NCBI GenBank assembly: GCA_039619475.1
Contig: CM077115.1
Span: forward strand, 308,650,734-308,714,733
Reading direction: 5' to 3'
Length of the DNA stretch: 64,000 bases
Source of the DNA: Icerya purchasi
Taxonomy: Eukaryota > Arthropoda > Insecta > Hemiptera > Monophlebidae
Below are positions 10,867 through 21,200 of this stretch, one piece after another. The translations under genes and the position numbers were made by a program. A model generated the notes under the pieces. The model was not told the origin of the DNA. It was given only the letters and a program-made list of their open reading frames with translations, and ran no database searches. Within the stretch, counting starts at the first letter, position 1; every line of letters begins with the position of its first letter.

Positions 10867-11159
10867 AACAGATCCTTTCGAGATTCTAGCTCGATGCATG
10901 TCTTTGAAGAGGGCGGGTTGCACCAGAAAAACCACATTCCTTTGGTGAAAGCTGGTTGCATACGCAAATGAACGAAATTTACAGGTGATCTTTAGGTTAT
11001 GGGTGTTTGTGTGTAGGTGTGTACATGTCAACCGGTTTTTCTACAAAAGATATGAAGGAGAAGATCCGGGCAGACTCGATGACCTTGACACAAGATCGAA
11101 ATCAACGACATAGCAACATTCATGCAAGGAAATAAGCAGAGTACCTTTGAATTATGAGC

Positions 11160-12300
11160 GTATGCGGGCATATTGGGGGAAAATATGGAAGATATTGAAA
11201 AAAAAAAAAAATATTTAGAGTTTGAAAAAAATGAAATAATCTTAAACTAACAGATTCGAAAAAAAAATATTATGAATGATGAGAAAATCATTGTTAGCAG
11301 ATGGATGCGTGGGAATGAATGGTATGGATTCACTGTAGTTTCGGGGGGGGGGGGGGGGGGATGTACTCATGAAAAATAATAGAAAAGAATTTAAATTTGT
11401 GTAGGGTGGATAGGGGAGAGGGAAAATATGAAACAGCGTTAAATAAAAATATACTCGAATTAATTTTTGAATACTTACGATTGGAAAAAGACTTTAGAGG
11501 GGAAAAAATATATTTTAGACTAATTCCATAATACATAGACATGAAAAATTATTATGAACAATATGAGGAATACCGTTAGAAGATGTTTACGCAATCATAC
11601 TAGTGAAGATATCAATGGATTTATTTTTAGAACCTGAGAAAAAATAAAATAAGAAAATTATCAACGGACGGAGGAAATGATTGGAAGCGAAAAAAATATA
11701 ATTAGGCTGATTCTATAATATTAGACTTGAAAAAGTTATTATGAACGACAAGAGAACTACTGGTAGCAGATGAGTGCGAGGGAACATTATGTGCGAATGA
11801 AAGAGTGGCTAATACATTGACAGATTAATTTTTAGAATCGGAGAAACAAAACAGAAGAAATAAACAGAAGCGTAAAAGAAAAATATAGTTAGGCTAATTC
11901 TATAATATTTTGACTCGAAAATAAAATATGTACGAAGTGGTGGTGTGTATGTGTGTGTGTGTGTGTGATATCGCGGTGTTTATTTCGGTGGTGACGGAGC
12001 GTGCATGGAATAGTACAGTGTACCTTTGTACAGGTTAACTCAATGCTTGATATGTGTGCAAGAATGGACGGTGTGCTTTTGCAATGAACAGAGAATACGT
12101 AAAAATAAAAATAAAAAAATATCAATGGATTAAGTATAAGATCGGAAGCGGAAAAAGACGAAAAATATATATCAGGTGGCGGTGTATATGTGTGCGTGTG
12201 TGAACGTGTAGCGATCGTGAACAGGTTTCTATCGGTGGCGTATGAGAGTGAGCATAGATGATCGGCTAGTTAATTTCGAACGAACGACTGGAATTCACCT
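11160..12300 (-). repeat. Degenerate AT-rich repeat array upstream of the MAEL gene
   Basis: At least five related units recur at roughly 180-bp intervals (near 11230, 11510, 11690 and 11880, with a half-unit near 11440). Each has, on the minus strand, a CATAATA(A)TTTTTC-like stretch, then (A/T)TTAGTCTAAAATATA, and shared GAATTAATC or TCTAAAAATT words. Similar units occur upstream of the plus-strand MAEL gene (57.9-59.7 kb) and in the palindrome arms. A run of 18 G lies at 11343-11360. No protein-coding gene is seen; the stretch 10867-11160 is unique-looking. Confidence 0.6.
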
Positions 12301-12639
12301 CACCTGGTGACAGTTTCAACTAGTTGCTGGAACATTTAAATATTTCCATTACAGCCGCGCTCGCGCTTACATAATACATCCCGTAGCAGCACACTCGCCC
12401 GCTCTCATTCGACTGATTGAACAATCGAATATTTTCTTTAAAAATAAAATTTTTTGAAAAAAACAAATGCTGGAACGGAGCACGACTCGGAAAATTCCTT
12501 TAAATTTTGGGTTCTAAGTGTTGAGATTCAAACGTTTTCATCACTCCGGCAAAATTTTACCCCTCCCAACCTCGAAAAATTAAAATTAAAAAGTATGCTA
12601 CATATATTACACACAGAGTCATATATAATACATACACAT
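12301..12639. other. Unassigned stretch
   Basis: No gene or repeat recognised. Base composition changes here from the CpG-poor AT-rich DNA on the left to the CpG-containing DNA on the right. Confidence 0.6.
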
Positions 12640-13105
12640 GGACACAAATTGGGGTGAACTTTCAGCACCTGTACACTAATTGGGGTGAATTTTGTCTACC
12701 TTGATGGGAATTAGGGATCGAATTAGCAGAACTGTCCAGGAAAATTTGGGGGGGGGGGACTAGGAGGAACTGGGGGGGACTTGGGTTAAATTTGATCGCA
12801 TGGACATAAATTGGGGTGAATTTTGGACACCTTGACATAAATTGGGGTGAATTTTTAGCACCCTGATGAGAATTTGGGGTGAAATTTCAGCAGCTGCCCG
12901 GGAAAATCGGGGGAAACCTGGACACTCGGGGTACCTACTCATGGGTAAAATCGGGGGAATCTTGGGGTAACTTTGGGCTCCAAGTCAGAAATTGGGGTGA
13001 GTTTTGAGCACCAGGGGAACAAATTGGGGTGAGTTTTGAGCACCGGGGGAACAAATTGGGGTGCGTTTTGAGCACCGGGGGACAAATAGGGGTTGGTGAC
13101 GTCAG
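12640..13105 (+). repeat. G-rich minisatellite, about 36-bp unit
   Basis: Repeated units are built around AATTGGGGTGA(A/G)TTTT followed by GAGCACC and a run of four to nine G. The last three units (about 12985-13090) are nearly identical, the earlier ones progressively diverged. All G runs are on the plus strand, with four or more GGGG tracts per 100 bases, so G-quadruplex formation is plausible. Open frames on either strand here are repeat artefacts. Confidence 0.85.
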
Positions 13106-13174
13106 ACGCCCCAGCTGCCCCATTTATACACTACTAATATCCTTCTTTCCTAAGAATATTTAAGGATGGCGTCA

Positions 13175-13507
13175 ATTTCTCAGGGTCTAGGAAATTGGTA
13201 ATATGCGCAGACAGTCTAAGCAGTCTTTTGGGCCTTAGGAACAGTCACTTTTAAGTATCAGAGCCACTCACTGATATTCGAAATAAAATTAAAACTCGTT
13301 AACATTCGGGACAATGGGGGTACAGTAAAGTTTTGTTGGAACCCTAGCCACTTTGAGATCATTTTTAATGAACTGGTGGATCAGGCAGCTAGGAATGCTG
13401 TCTTGAACGAGATGATATATCCCGTCATTCCATCGACGGATCTTTTGGAGAAGGTTAAAAGAGATAACTTAATTAAATGGGAAAATGTTATAAAGTGCGC
13501 CTAGTTT
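13175..13507 (+). pseudogene. I-like non-LTR retrotransposon fragment, RNase H domain (5' part)
   Basis: Conceptual translation in two adjoining frames gives RKLVICADSLSSLLGLRN, then VKFCWNPSHFEIIFNELVDQ followed by AARNAVLNEMIYP. These match the third and fourth motifs of the RNase H domain that ends the polyprotein of I-like non-LTR elements (xCxDSxS; WxPSHxGIxxNExVDxxA). Two stops and a frameshift show it is dead. The 5' end of the element is missing. It is split by the reverse insertion at 13508-13919 and resumes at 13934. Confidence 0.7.
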
Positions 13508-13919
13508 TTTTTTTTTTTTTTTTTTTTTTTTGGGCTTGGCCGACTAAGGGTAGCTACCTAGGCCAATTGGACTAGATTAGAGATTAAATTTTGATCCGGT
13601 CAGAGATCGATGACAGGAAAGAGACAAGAATAGGAACCACATTGGATGACGGCAAAGCTAAGATATAGGAAGCACTCTATATGGAGTAGGATAATTCAGC
13701 TTTAACAGCTGAACGGACAGGATATTACGCTCGGAGGAAAGACTGGAACGTTCAAACAGCACACGTAGTCAGGATCACAAACGAAGGAACAGTCACCAGA
13801 GTGCAAAGGACAATAAGGGGATGGGAAAAGAGCAAAACGATGCCCCGAGAGGATGGAAGCAAAGTATGATTGAACCGCAGACGGCAGATGGCAATGATGA
13901 AAAAACGTTTAAGAGTAGG
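13508..13919 (-). mobile_element. Nested, 5'-truncated non-LTR element (family A) with target-site duplication
   Basis: A poly-T run at 13508-13531 marks the 3' poly(A) end of a minus-strand insertion. The 14-bp flank AGTGCGCCTAGTTT occurs at 13494-13507 and again at 13920-13933, a clear target-site duplication. On the minus strand the insert encodes the C-terminal end of an RNase H-bearing element (LNYPTPYRVLPILALPSSNV, then VPILVSFLSSISDRIKI), the same family as the copies at 18.0, 32.0, 42.4 and 54.9 kb. Its 3' tail resembles the TAGGTAA...GTCC...GTGCCC tail of those copies. Confidence 0.85.
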
Positions 13920-13933
13920 AGTGCGCCTAGTTT

Positions 13934-14430
13934 AGAGACCGGTCTTAACGAATTAGTCCAGTCGACTCTTCCAATTAGACTCTGGTATTACAATGTCTCT
14001 GCTTTTTCCGATAGTTTGGTGCGAAGGTCTTTTTGTGACTACACTATCTGTAGACTTCGTACAGGGCATAACAGGGAGCGACTAAATTTTGGGGTTGGAC
14101 CCCCTCTACATTCCAACTGTAATGAACATTTTATATTTATCGTACGGGAATTAATCACCTGTCGTTTAATTGTGACACATTTGGAGGATTTAAAAACCTG
14201 CGGTTTGTTTCCTCCTTACTGTTTCTCTCCGTTACTCGCACGTTGATAATAATTTTTTTATATATATATATATATTAGAAGGAATGGGATCATTATTTAA
14301 AGTATCCGTGAACTTGTACCGGTTTCAGTTAGATTTAATAGTGCAAAGTAATTCGAGACTAAATATAATCTATAGTAGTGATAATAATGATATTGATAAT
14401 ATACATTTAAAAAAAAAAAAAAAAAAAAAA
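13934..14430 (+). pseudogene. I-like non-LTR retrotransposon fragment, C-terminal region and 3' tail
   Basis: Continuation of the element interrupted at 13507. The frame reads LNELVQSTLPIRLWYYNVSA, then a Cys/His-containing segment with CRLRTGHNRERLNF, typical of the region after RNase H in I-like elements. Coding resemblance ends near 14246. An AT-rich 3' region then leads to an A-run at 14410-14430, which may be the element's own poly(A). The open frame starting upstream at 13821 crosses the insertion junction and is not a real gene. Confidence 0.65.
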
Positions 14431-16577
14431 ATCCGGAGAGAGAAGAAAAGGAAATTAAAAAGATAATGTAAATAAAATAAAGTGTTATTAGATATCCCAG
14501 CTACGAGAAATCACACTGTGCCGCTGCATTTTTCCATCCTTACTTCCTAGCTTTTTTGCTGTTTAGTCGTGATCGAGTGCTCGTGGCACTTTTTTCGAAT
14601 ACTTAATTAGCGGCCAAATAGATTTATTCTACAATTATAAAACTAGTATTATTATAAAAGAAAGAAAAATGCATATCGTTATAAATTATTTTTAATCAAA
14701 TTTTGTTTACGATATTTTCAGTTGCAGTGTTTGCGCCGTCGTAGATTATCTCGTTGAGTCGTGAGAGCTTTTCGACTTTTCTAGACTCTCTTGTTATTTT
14801 ACTCCTCATCAAGTTGTATGCGACATGCACTCGACAAGCAGATTCACCGCACAACACATGGTTCAGTCGTCAGATTCAGCGCCTAGATTATTAACAAAAC
14901 ATTTTCACTCATTCGTCGTTAAATCTATATTCTATAAAAGAATTTTCGCTTCGTTGGAAGTTAAAACAACGTGTGTCTCACCCCACACTGATTAAATGAA
15001 AGCGTTCAAAAGCTTTCATTATTGCTATAAATGAAAGCTGCTATAGAACGAAATCTCCGCCACCGGTCTCTAATGGCACGTCTTGAACTTTACGCTTCTT
15101 TCACAAACCCGTAGACGTTCTTGAATCTTTTTATCGATGTATACTTTTTTTATTTGCGTTTCGCGCGACGGCTGTTCGATTATTCCGAGTTACATAGGTA
15201 AATGGAACAGATTTCAGATTTATTTTTACTGTTTAAGATAAATGTTTACTATATATTAAAAATGCGCTAATTTTGCAAAAATATTGGATCATTTGATGTA
15301 ATACTACAGTTCCCTCTTTTTCCGATATTATTTACACAAAATTCTAACCACTGTAATAAACTTTGATGATTTAACTCTAATTGCCAATAGAATATTTGCA
15401 GCTATAAAATTAAAGCTCCCAGAAAATAATACACCACCGGTTTGATGGTTGATACCCCCCCTTATAGTTGCACTACCTTTCGGGGGGGATGTTATTCGAG
15501 TTTTTTTTTATTATTACTTTTTTTTTTTTTTTTATAACTTTCTAGTTCATCAGATTTTGTCGCTTGTGAATCATTTTTGATTTTCTTCGTTTTTTTCAGG
15601 TCTTACTTACGAGTATGAATTTTTCGCAGCTACTGAAAGCTAACCACGTGGCTTTTTCATCTTACACATACTTATTTAATTATCCACGGATATTTCTCTT
15701 TTCTTTTACTTGTATTTAATTTTGTGCTGTCCGTTGTCTAATTTCCCCATTTTTTTTGTGTTGCATGCTCACTTGTAAACGTCACCGATTAGTTTTACTG
15801 ATTGAAGAAAAAAATTTTACTTTTGAACCCCGGGCGTCGTTTATTGTTAAATTCGTCAGCTTGATTTAACGTTTTTAGAAGTATCGGGAAAAAATAGTGT
15901 TCAACGGATACGTTGTCGAATCGAAAATAAATCGAATTATTTCCATTTGTTTATTTTATGTAATTATTACGCAAGGGTTTTCTCCAAGCTAGAATGGGAG
16001 GAGCTAAGGTTGTGCTTGACATTTTTGAAATGAAGTCAAACGTGTTATCATCGAGGGGAGGTGCAAAGTTTTAGTGATAAGAAGCTCTGAAGCGTAATTA
16101 ATTTAAACTGATCTGAATATGATTTCGGTTCATTTGTTTTTCTACGAATAATATATTTTTACGAGTCGGTTAAATCAGTTGTTTGATGTAAGAAGAGATT
16201 TTTTGAAGAAAAAAAATAGCGCTATTAATTGATAATACGATTATATGTTAAAAATAATTCTCGGAATATGTTATCAAAATAATTTTATACATTAGGTGCA
16301 AACTACTATAAAGTTGTACTAATTGCATTATTAAATTATTTCAGAAACGAATAAATAAATTAAAATTGCTAAATACACGGATTTACTTTTTTTACAACAA
16401 AAATAAATTGAGGACAGATCATGATGATCATGATAGCAGATAGCAAAGCGTACTTTCTGGAACACTACTGTTTGCGGGTTGCATATACATCGTTTTGTTT
16501 TATTTATTTAAATTGATATTTCCTTAAAAAATGCCTCTGCAAAAAAAAAAAAAAAAATGTGTGTGCAGTCCACAAAC
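14431..16577. other. Gene-free stretch
   Basis: CpG-containing, AT-rich DNA with A and T runs (for example 15519-15534 and 16540-16557). No open frame resembles a protein and I recognise no repeat or RNA gene. Confidence 0.55.
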
Positions 16578-16656
16578 AATAGTGTCTTAGAACCTTACGT
16601 TGGGTAAGTTCCACTGTTGACGTGCCCAAAAAAAAAAAAAAAATAGTGTCTTAGAA
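16578..16656 (+). mobile_element. Tiny retrotransposon insertion: 49 bp with 15-bp target-site duplication
   Basis: AATAGTGTCTTAGAA occurs at 16578-16592 and again at 16642-16656. Between them lie 49 bp ending TTGACGTGCCC plus a poly(A) run. The same tail (GGTAA...GTCC...TTGACGTGCCCAAA) ends the family-A copy at 18.2 kb, so this is an extreme 5'-truncated copy of that family. Confidence 0.85.
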
Positions 16657-17175
16657 AAGAACGTTTTCTATCTATTCATAACGTAGATACATTCACGGGC
16701 GAACAAATATATTCATTACTTATAGTAGTATATATGTACACATTTCTTTTTTTCTCTTCTTTTGGAGGGGTTTGTCAAATTAGATACAATAGTTTAAAAA
16801 CTAAGAAAAGAAAAAAAGATGGCATCAAATGTTTACACATTCATAGGATAAAAAGAATTCAAGGACCAGAAAAAAAAGGTGAGACGACAGTAAAAGACGC
16901 ACGAGTTGTAATTACTAAGAGCAAATGCGGGAGCATTCGAATAAAATGTGATCAACAACGTCATAGCGGAATGGTGAACGTGACATAGTGGTGAGGAAAC
17001 AAGAGATAAGCGGGTAAAAAGATACACGAAACAAACTGCGTCCGAAGCTTAGGCGGCAGTTTGTAGAGGGAGTTGCAGGCCGCTGAAAGGGAAAATTGAA
17101 AAAAAACTGAATGATGGTAGATTCGAATAGGAAGACGAAAGGGATCAGGATTTGAGAGTGAAGAGGAATAAGAGT
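16657..17175. other. Gene-free stretch
   Basis: No recognisable protein, RNA gene or repeat. Overlapping open frames on both strands have no coding character. Confidence 0.5.
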
Positions 17176-17722
17176 TGGACCATCTTCTTTAGGGTCTCTA
17201 CCGTTTCGGCCGTAACATTTTGGATCTGACACGTTTCAGCCTAGATCATTTTGACGAGATTCGGCCTCGTTCTTTTTTTGTCCGAGTATATCTAGTATTT
17301 GCTATTAGTGAGTCTTTTTTTTTTCAGTTTTTTTAATGGGTTTTTTTTTTTTTTGAAAAGCAAAAATCTGTCATGGCGGGAAATTATTGCCGTGATTAAC
17401 GAATTTTTTCTGAAAATTTTTATTGAAATCACCCCTAAATGAATGTATATTCAACATTAGTCTTTATGAGAGGAAATAATTTTTTAAGCGATATATGAAC
17501 AAAAAATAAATTTAAAACCGCTGATTTTAATTGTTAATTTCGCGGGTATTTTTTTGATTCAATGCTAATTTTACGTCTTAAATATGGTATTAATTAAAGA
17601 AAAAAAAAAAAAAAAAAAAGAATTAAGAATTCACTAACACTAAACTAGATATACTTGGAAAAAGATGGAAGCCGAAACGATTAGGCCAAAACGGGTGGGG
17701 GTCGAAAAATGATACGGTCCAT
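17176..17722. mobile_element. Foldback/MITE-like element with imperfect terminal inverted repeats
   Basis: The left end (17176-17320) and the reverse complement of the right end (17620-17722) share TGGACC, a CCCGTTT(C/T)GGCC-like word, and GAGTATATCTAGT or AAGTATATCTAGT followed by TTAGTGA. The left end also repeats a CGTTTC(G/A)GCC module about 30 bp apart. The middle is AT-rich with homopolymer runs and no coding potential. No target-site duplication could be fixed, so the superfamily is open. Confidence 0.5.
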
Positions 17723-17829
17723 TTTTTTTTTTAACCTACGTGCTGTTAAAACTTTTGTTTGTAAGTAACGCGGGAATTATGGATTTTTTAATTTTTTTTT
17801 CGTTTGAATTTTTCAACTATTAACCGGGG

Positions 17830-18010
17830 GCGTAATGATAATTTCTTCCTGTTCAACCTAGTCTTCCTGCCACGCCTCTTATATCCTATCTTTTCCCTCT
17901 CCACAGCTGGTTCCTATTATTCGTTCCTTTCTCCTAACAACATTTGATATCGTATAAAGATATAATTGATTCCTTATTATTTTAATTGTTTCTAGGTAAA
18001 AGTCCCCGAG
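17830..18010 (+). mobile_element. Family-A non-LTR 3' fragment (first)
   Basis: One frame reads LPATPLISYLFPSPQLVPII, matching the C-terminus of the RNase H-bearing family A (compare LPTPFCASYILSFPSPDVVPI at 42.5 kb). It ends in TCTAGGTAAAAGTCCCCGAG, a variant of the family's 3' tail. A second fragment of the same family follows directly. Confidence 0.6.
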
Positions 18011-18277
18011 GTTCGAATGCTCATCTATCTCCTCAGAACGCGCAGTTCTTTATTCTAATTTGCTTGGCCTTGGCCTCCCGACCCCTTACTGTGCCCACTA
18101 CATTCTTGCTCTTCCTTCTCTTTCTGTTGTTCCTATATTGGCTATATTTATTTCTTCTGTTTCTAATCGCTTCCTGATTTAACTTTCAAGTCCCTACGTT
18201 TCATTATTTGTTAGTCCTTTGTGCTGGGTAAATGTCCTGAGTTGACGTGCCCAAAGAAAAAAAAAAAAAAAAAAAAG
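18011..18277 (+). mobile_element. Family-A non-LTR 3' fragment (second) with poly(A)
   Basis: One uninterrupted frame reads ECSSISSERAVLYSNLLGLG, LPTPYCAHYILALPSLSVVP and ILAIFISSVSNRFLI, then a stop. This is the best preserved C-terminus of family A in the window. The 3' tail GGGTAAATGTCCTGAGTTGA leads into CGTGCCCAAAG and a 20-base A-run ending near 18277. The copy is 5'-truncated. Confidence 0.75.
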
Positions 18278-21200
18278 ACAATTCTTTTTTGAATTAATGT
18301 AAATTAATGTAGGATTTAAGCCCATTTTACAATTGAAAATTAAAAATGTTCTTTCTTATTGCGAATAGGTAGAATGATAGCGCATACACATTTTTAAATA
18401 CAAACGCAAAAAAAAACGTTGCGTGGTGTGATTGTAAATATTAAATGACGGTATAAATATCGCGTTTTAAATTGTACTATTATTAAAATAAATCTAATTA
18501 GCAAAATTATGACAGAATGTATCGCTGGGTAGATGTTCAATTTACAATGGGAATTTTTGCAAATGACTTGACCGCGTAAATATAGTTTTAAAGTTCATAG
18601 CGTCAATGCGTAATTTTATTAAAATGCTGAAAAGCTATAACGAAACTTTAGAAGAATAGAGATATCACTATGTACAAAAATTTAATTTTACTAATAATAT
18701 TTCAAATAATGACGTTAAAATGCTGCATTAAAACGCCTTTTGTTGAATGTTTCATGTCAGATAATAGCCAATTCGTGATGGTAAGGATGAACTGACGCTT
18801 TGCGAATTAAAGTTGGCATTCTTTTTTTCGTGTTAGAAATTTTTTATGCAAAATCGTATTGAATATTTTAAAATTTGAAAAGAGACATATCGCTCTACGC
18901 ACCATTAAATACGCGCGTGTAATATCTTGTTGCAAATTAATATTAAAAATTAACAAGATGTTCACTAACTACGCCCTATATGTTAGTAACGAACACACAA
19001 AGGAACATTAAACTTTTAATGTCGCAGCCATGAGCGCTTTAATTCACGATTATTTGACGAATACGGTTATGTCTCAAATTGCCATGTTTGAAATTTATTT
19101 TCATTTTGGTAGTGAGGAATGTGTTACAACGTAACGGAGAATTCGTCTTCCGTCCTAGTACTACACAAACCAGAGGGAATATATTTGCAATATTTTCGTA
19201 TCATTGCATCCTTCCAATCATTATACGGATTTTTTTGTTTTTTTAAGTATAGCCATGTTAGTTTTACGAGCAGTTTCCCTTGCAGCGCTAACTTGAAACG
19301 CGGTTATCAATGGGTGTTTGGGCAGACAACCAAACTGTTGGCGAATTTGACGACTTTAACAGATGCATGTCGTGCGTCAATTTCTGGCTTGAATAGTTTC
19401 TATTGAAATTCTATTACTACTGGCTATGATTAAATTTTTAAACGAGTCTGTTTTTTTGAGCTTTGTTTTAATCCTATTCAAGCAACGTACGGTGTTTTTT
19501 CTAGTTTTCATTGGATGCAGTGTCGGCTTCAGTACTTTTGGCAAGCTTACCTTTTACGTAGAATAATACCGATAAATGATAATCTTTTCAACTCAAAATT
19601 TCCCAAGCTCGGTAGTTCTCAGTGCTCATTTTTTTTTTTTTTTTTTTTTTTTTTTATGCGATCCCACTTTTATTCGTTTAATTTTAAAGCTTATTGGAAG
19701 TTGAAAAGGTAGTTATATTGAAAGACGACTATCTGAAACCACATCTTTGCAAATCCTGATGAACATGGCGACGTCCGTAATGTTGATGTGCTCGTAGATG
19801 GAACTATTCGAAAGAGAACAACCAATTCTTTGGTATCCTCTTGCTCTCTGATGAATCTTTCGGTTCATCCCTGGGGGGGGGGCATTGTTAATAGTAGATT
19901 TGCTCAATTTAAAACGATGTTTATTTTAATTTCTTTTTAATATTTTAAATGCCGTTCCCGCTTAACGATTTCGCTTTTAGCATTATTTTCTCGCAAGAGA
20001 TAGGTTTTTTTTTTTTTTTTTTTTGGTTACTTAGATCTGACCACCATTTTTATTTATCGCGGCATAGCACAAAAAAAAGAACCAAATATGGCCGCTCGTC
20101 AACCGTTCGCGATCGAGTCCTTTTACCTGAGTTGTTGTTGTCCATCCGTCACTGTTAGTAAGTCCGTTCTTTGTTGTTTTTTTTTATTTACCACATGTAT
20201 CGTTTGTTATTTCCCATTGTCAACTACTTTGTTGTGCATCCCCCGTAACCTTTCTTTAAAATGCGAATTTTTTTAATATATTCAGTTGAAATAGCCCTTT
20301 TCAGGACTCTGTCGTTATTGTTTTTTAAAAGTCCACATAGATTTACGTAGTTATTAGCGATGGTTGTTTTATTGGATATTATTATATTCGGAATGTTTAG
20401 TATTTTAAAATTAACCGTAAACACCCTATACGTACTCGTGTTTTTGTAGACCATTCTCTCGCCGACGGGCATAAAGAAATGGTTTTTATCGCAGCCATTC
20501 GTGCAAATTGAAATATTCGAAGAAGGTGATAGTTGCAGAGAACAGTACGCGGATAATCTTTTCTAACCGATCGGATTAAATGAAAAGGATTTTCGGTCAC
20601 GTTTTCAAATCGGGATAATGAAATAAGGTTTATTTTATTAAAATCGCGTTGGGAGCGCGCTAGCGAAAAATACGGTAAAATCGTCCAGTTGGATTACCGA
20701 TATAATTTATTTCGTTTTATCCGCGTCTTGGAGTAGCTTGATAAAACGGGCCGCCGGCACAGAAATTGATGAATTAGTCGGGGGTCTGGTAACGACCAGT
20801 CGTTTTTTCTGCCTCTCTTCGCCTTTGGCCGTCTCGCCTTCTTAAATGGCCCGGAGGAAAACGTGTTCGTCCTGCGTTCGCGTTTTAAGTAATTTACTAG
20901 CGAATAAGAGGAAAAAACGCGAACGCTAAATAGTAGGTAAAGAAGAATGCCGATGAAATTTGGAAGAATAAAGAAAAAGCCAAGGAACACTTGGCTATAA
21001 AAATAAATTATCGGAACGATTTAAAATTCCTGGAACAGCACGCTGCGTTTCAAGTAGCGTTCCCGGACGGCGCATGGAACAGGATGACGATTTCACTTCA
21101 AGTTTAAATGAGCGCCTTTTATCTTTATAGAAGTTGTCGGTAGAATGATCGTTGTTTAAGTTATTTTCATCGTTATTTCGTACCGATGCTGTGTTCTTTC

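Noticed and set aside
12760..13123. Proline/serine-rich open frames on the minus strand
   Set aside because: They are translations of the G-rich minisatellite units.
13821..14246. A 141-codon open frame as one gene
   Set aside because: Its first third lies in a reverse-oriented retrotransposon insertion, and only the part after 13933 matches an I-like element.
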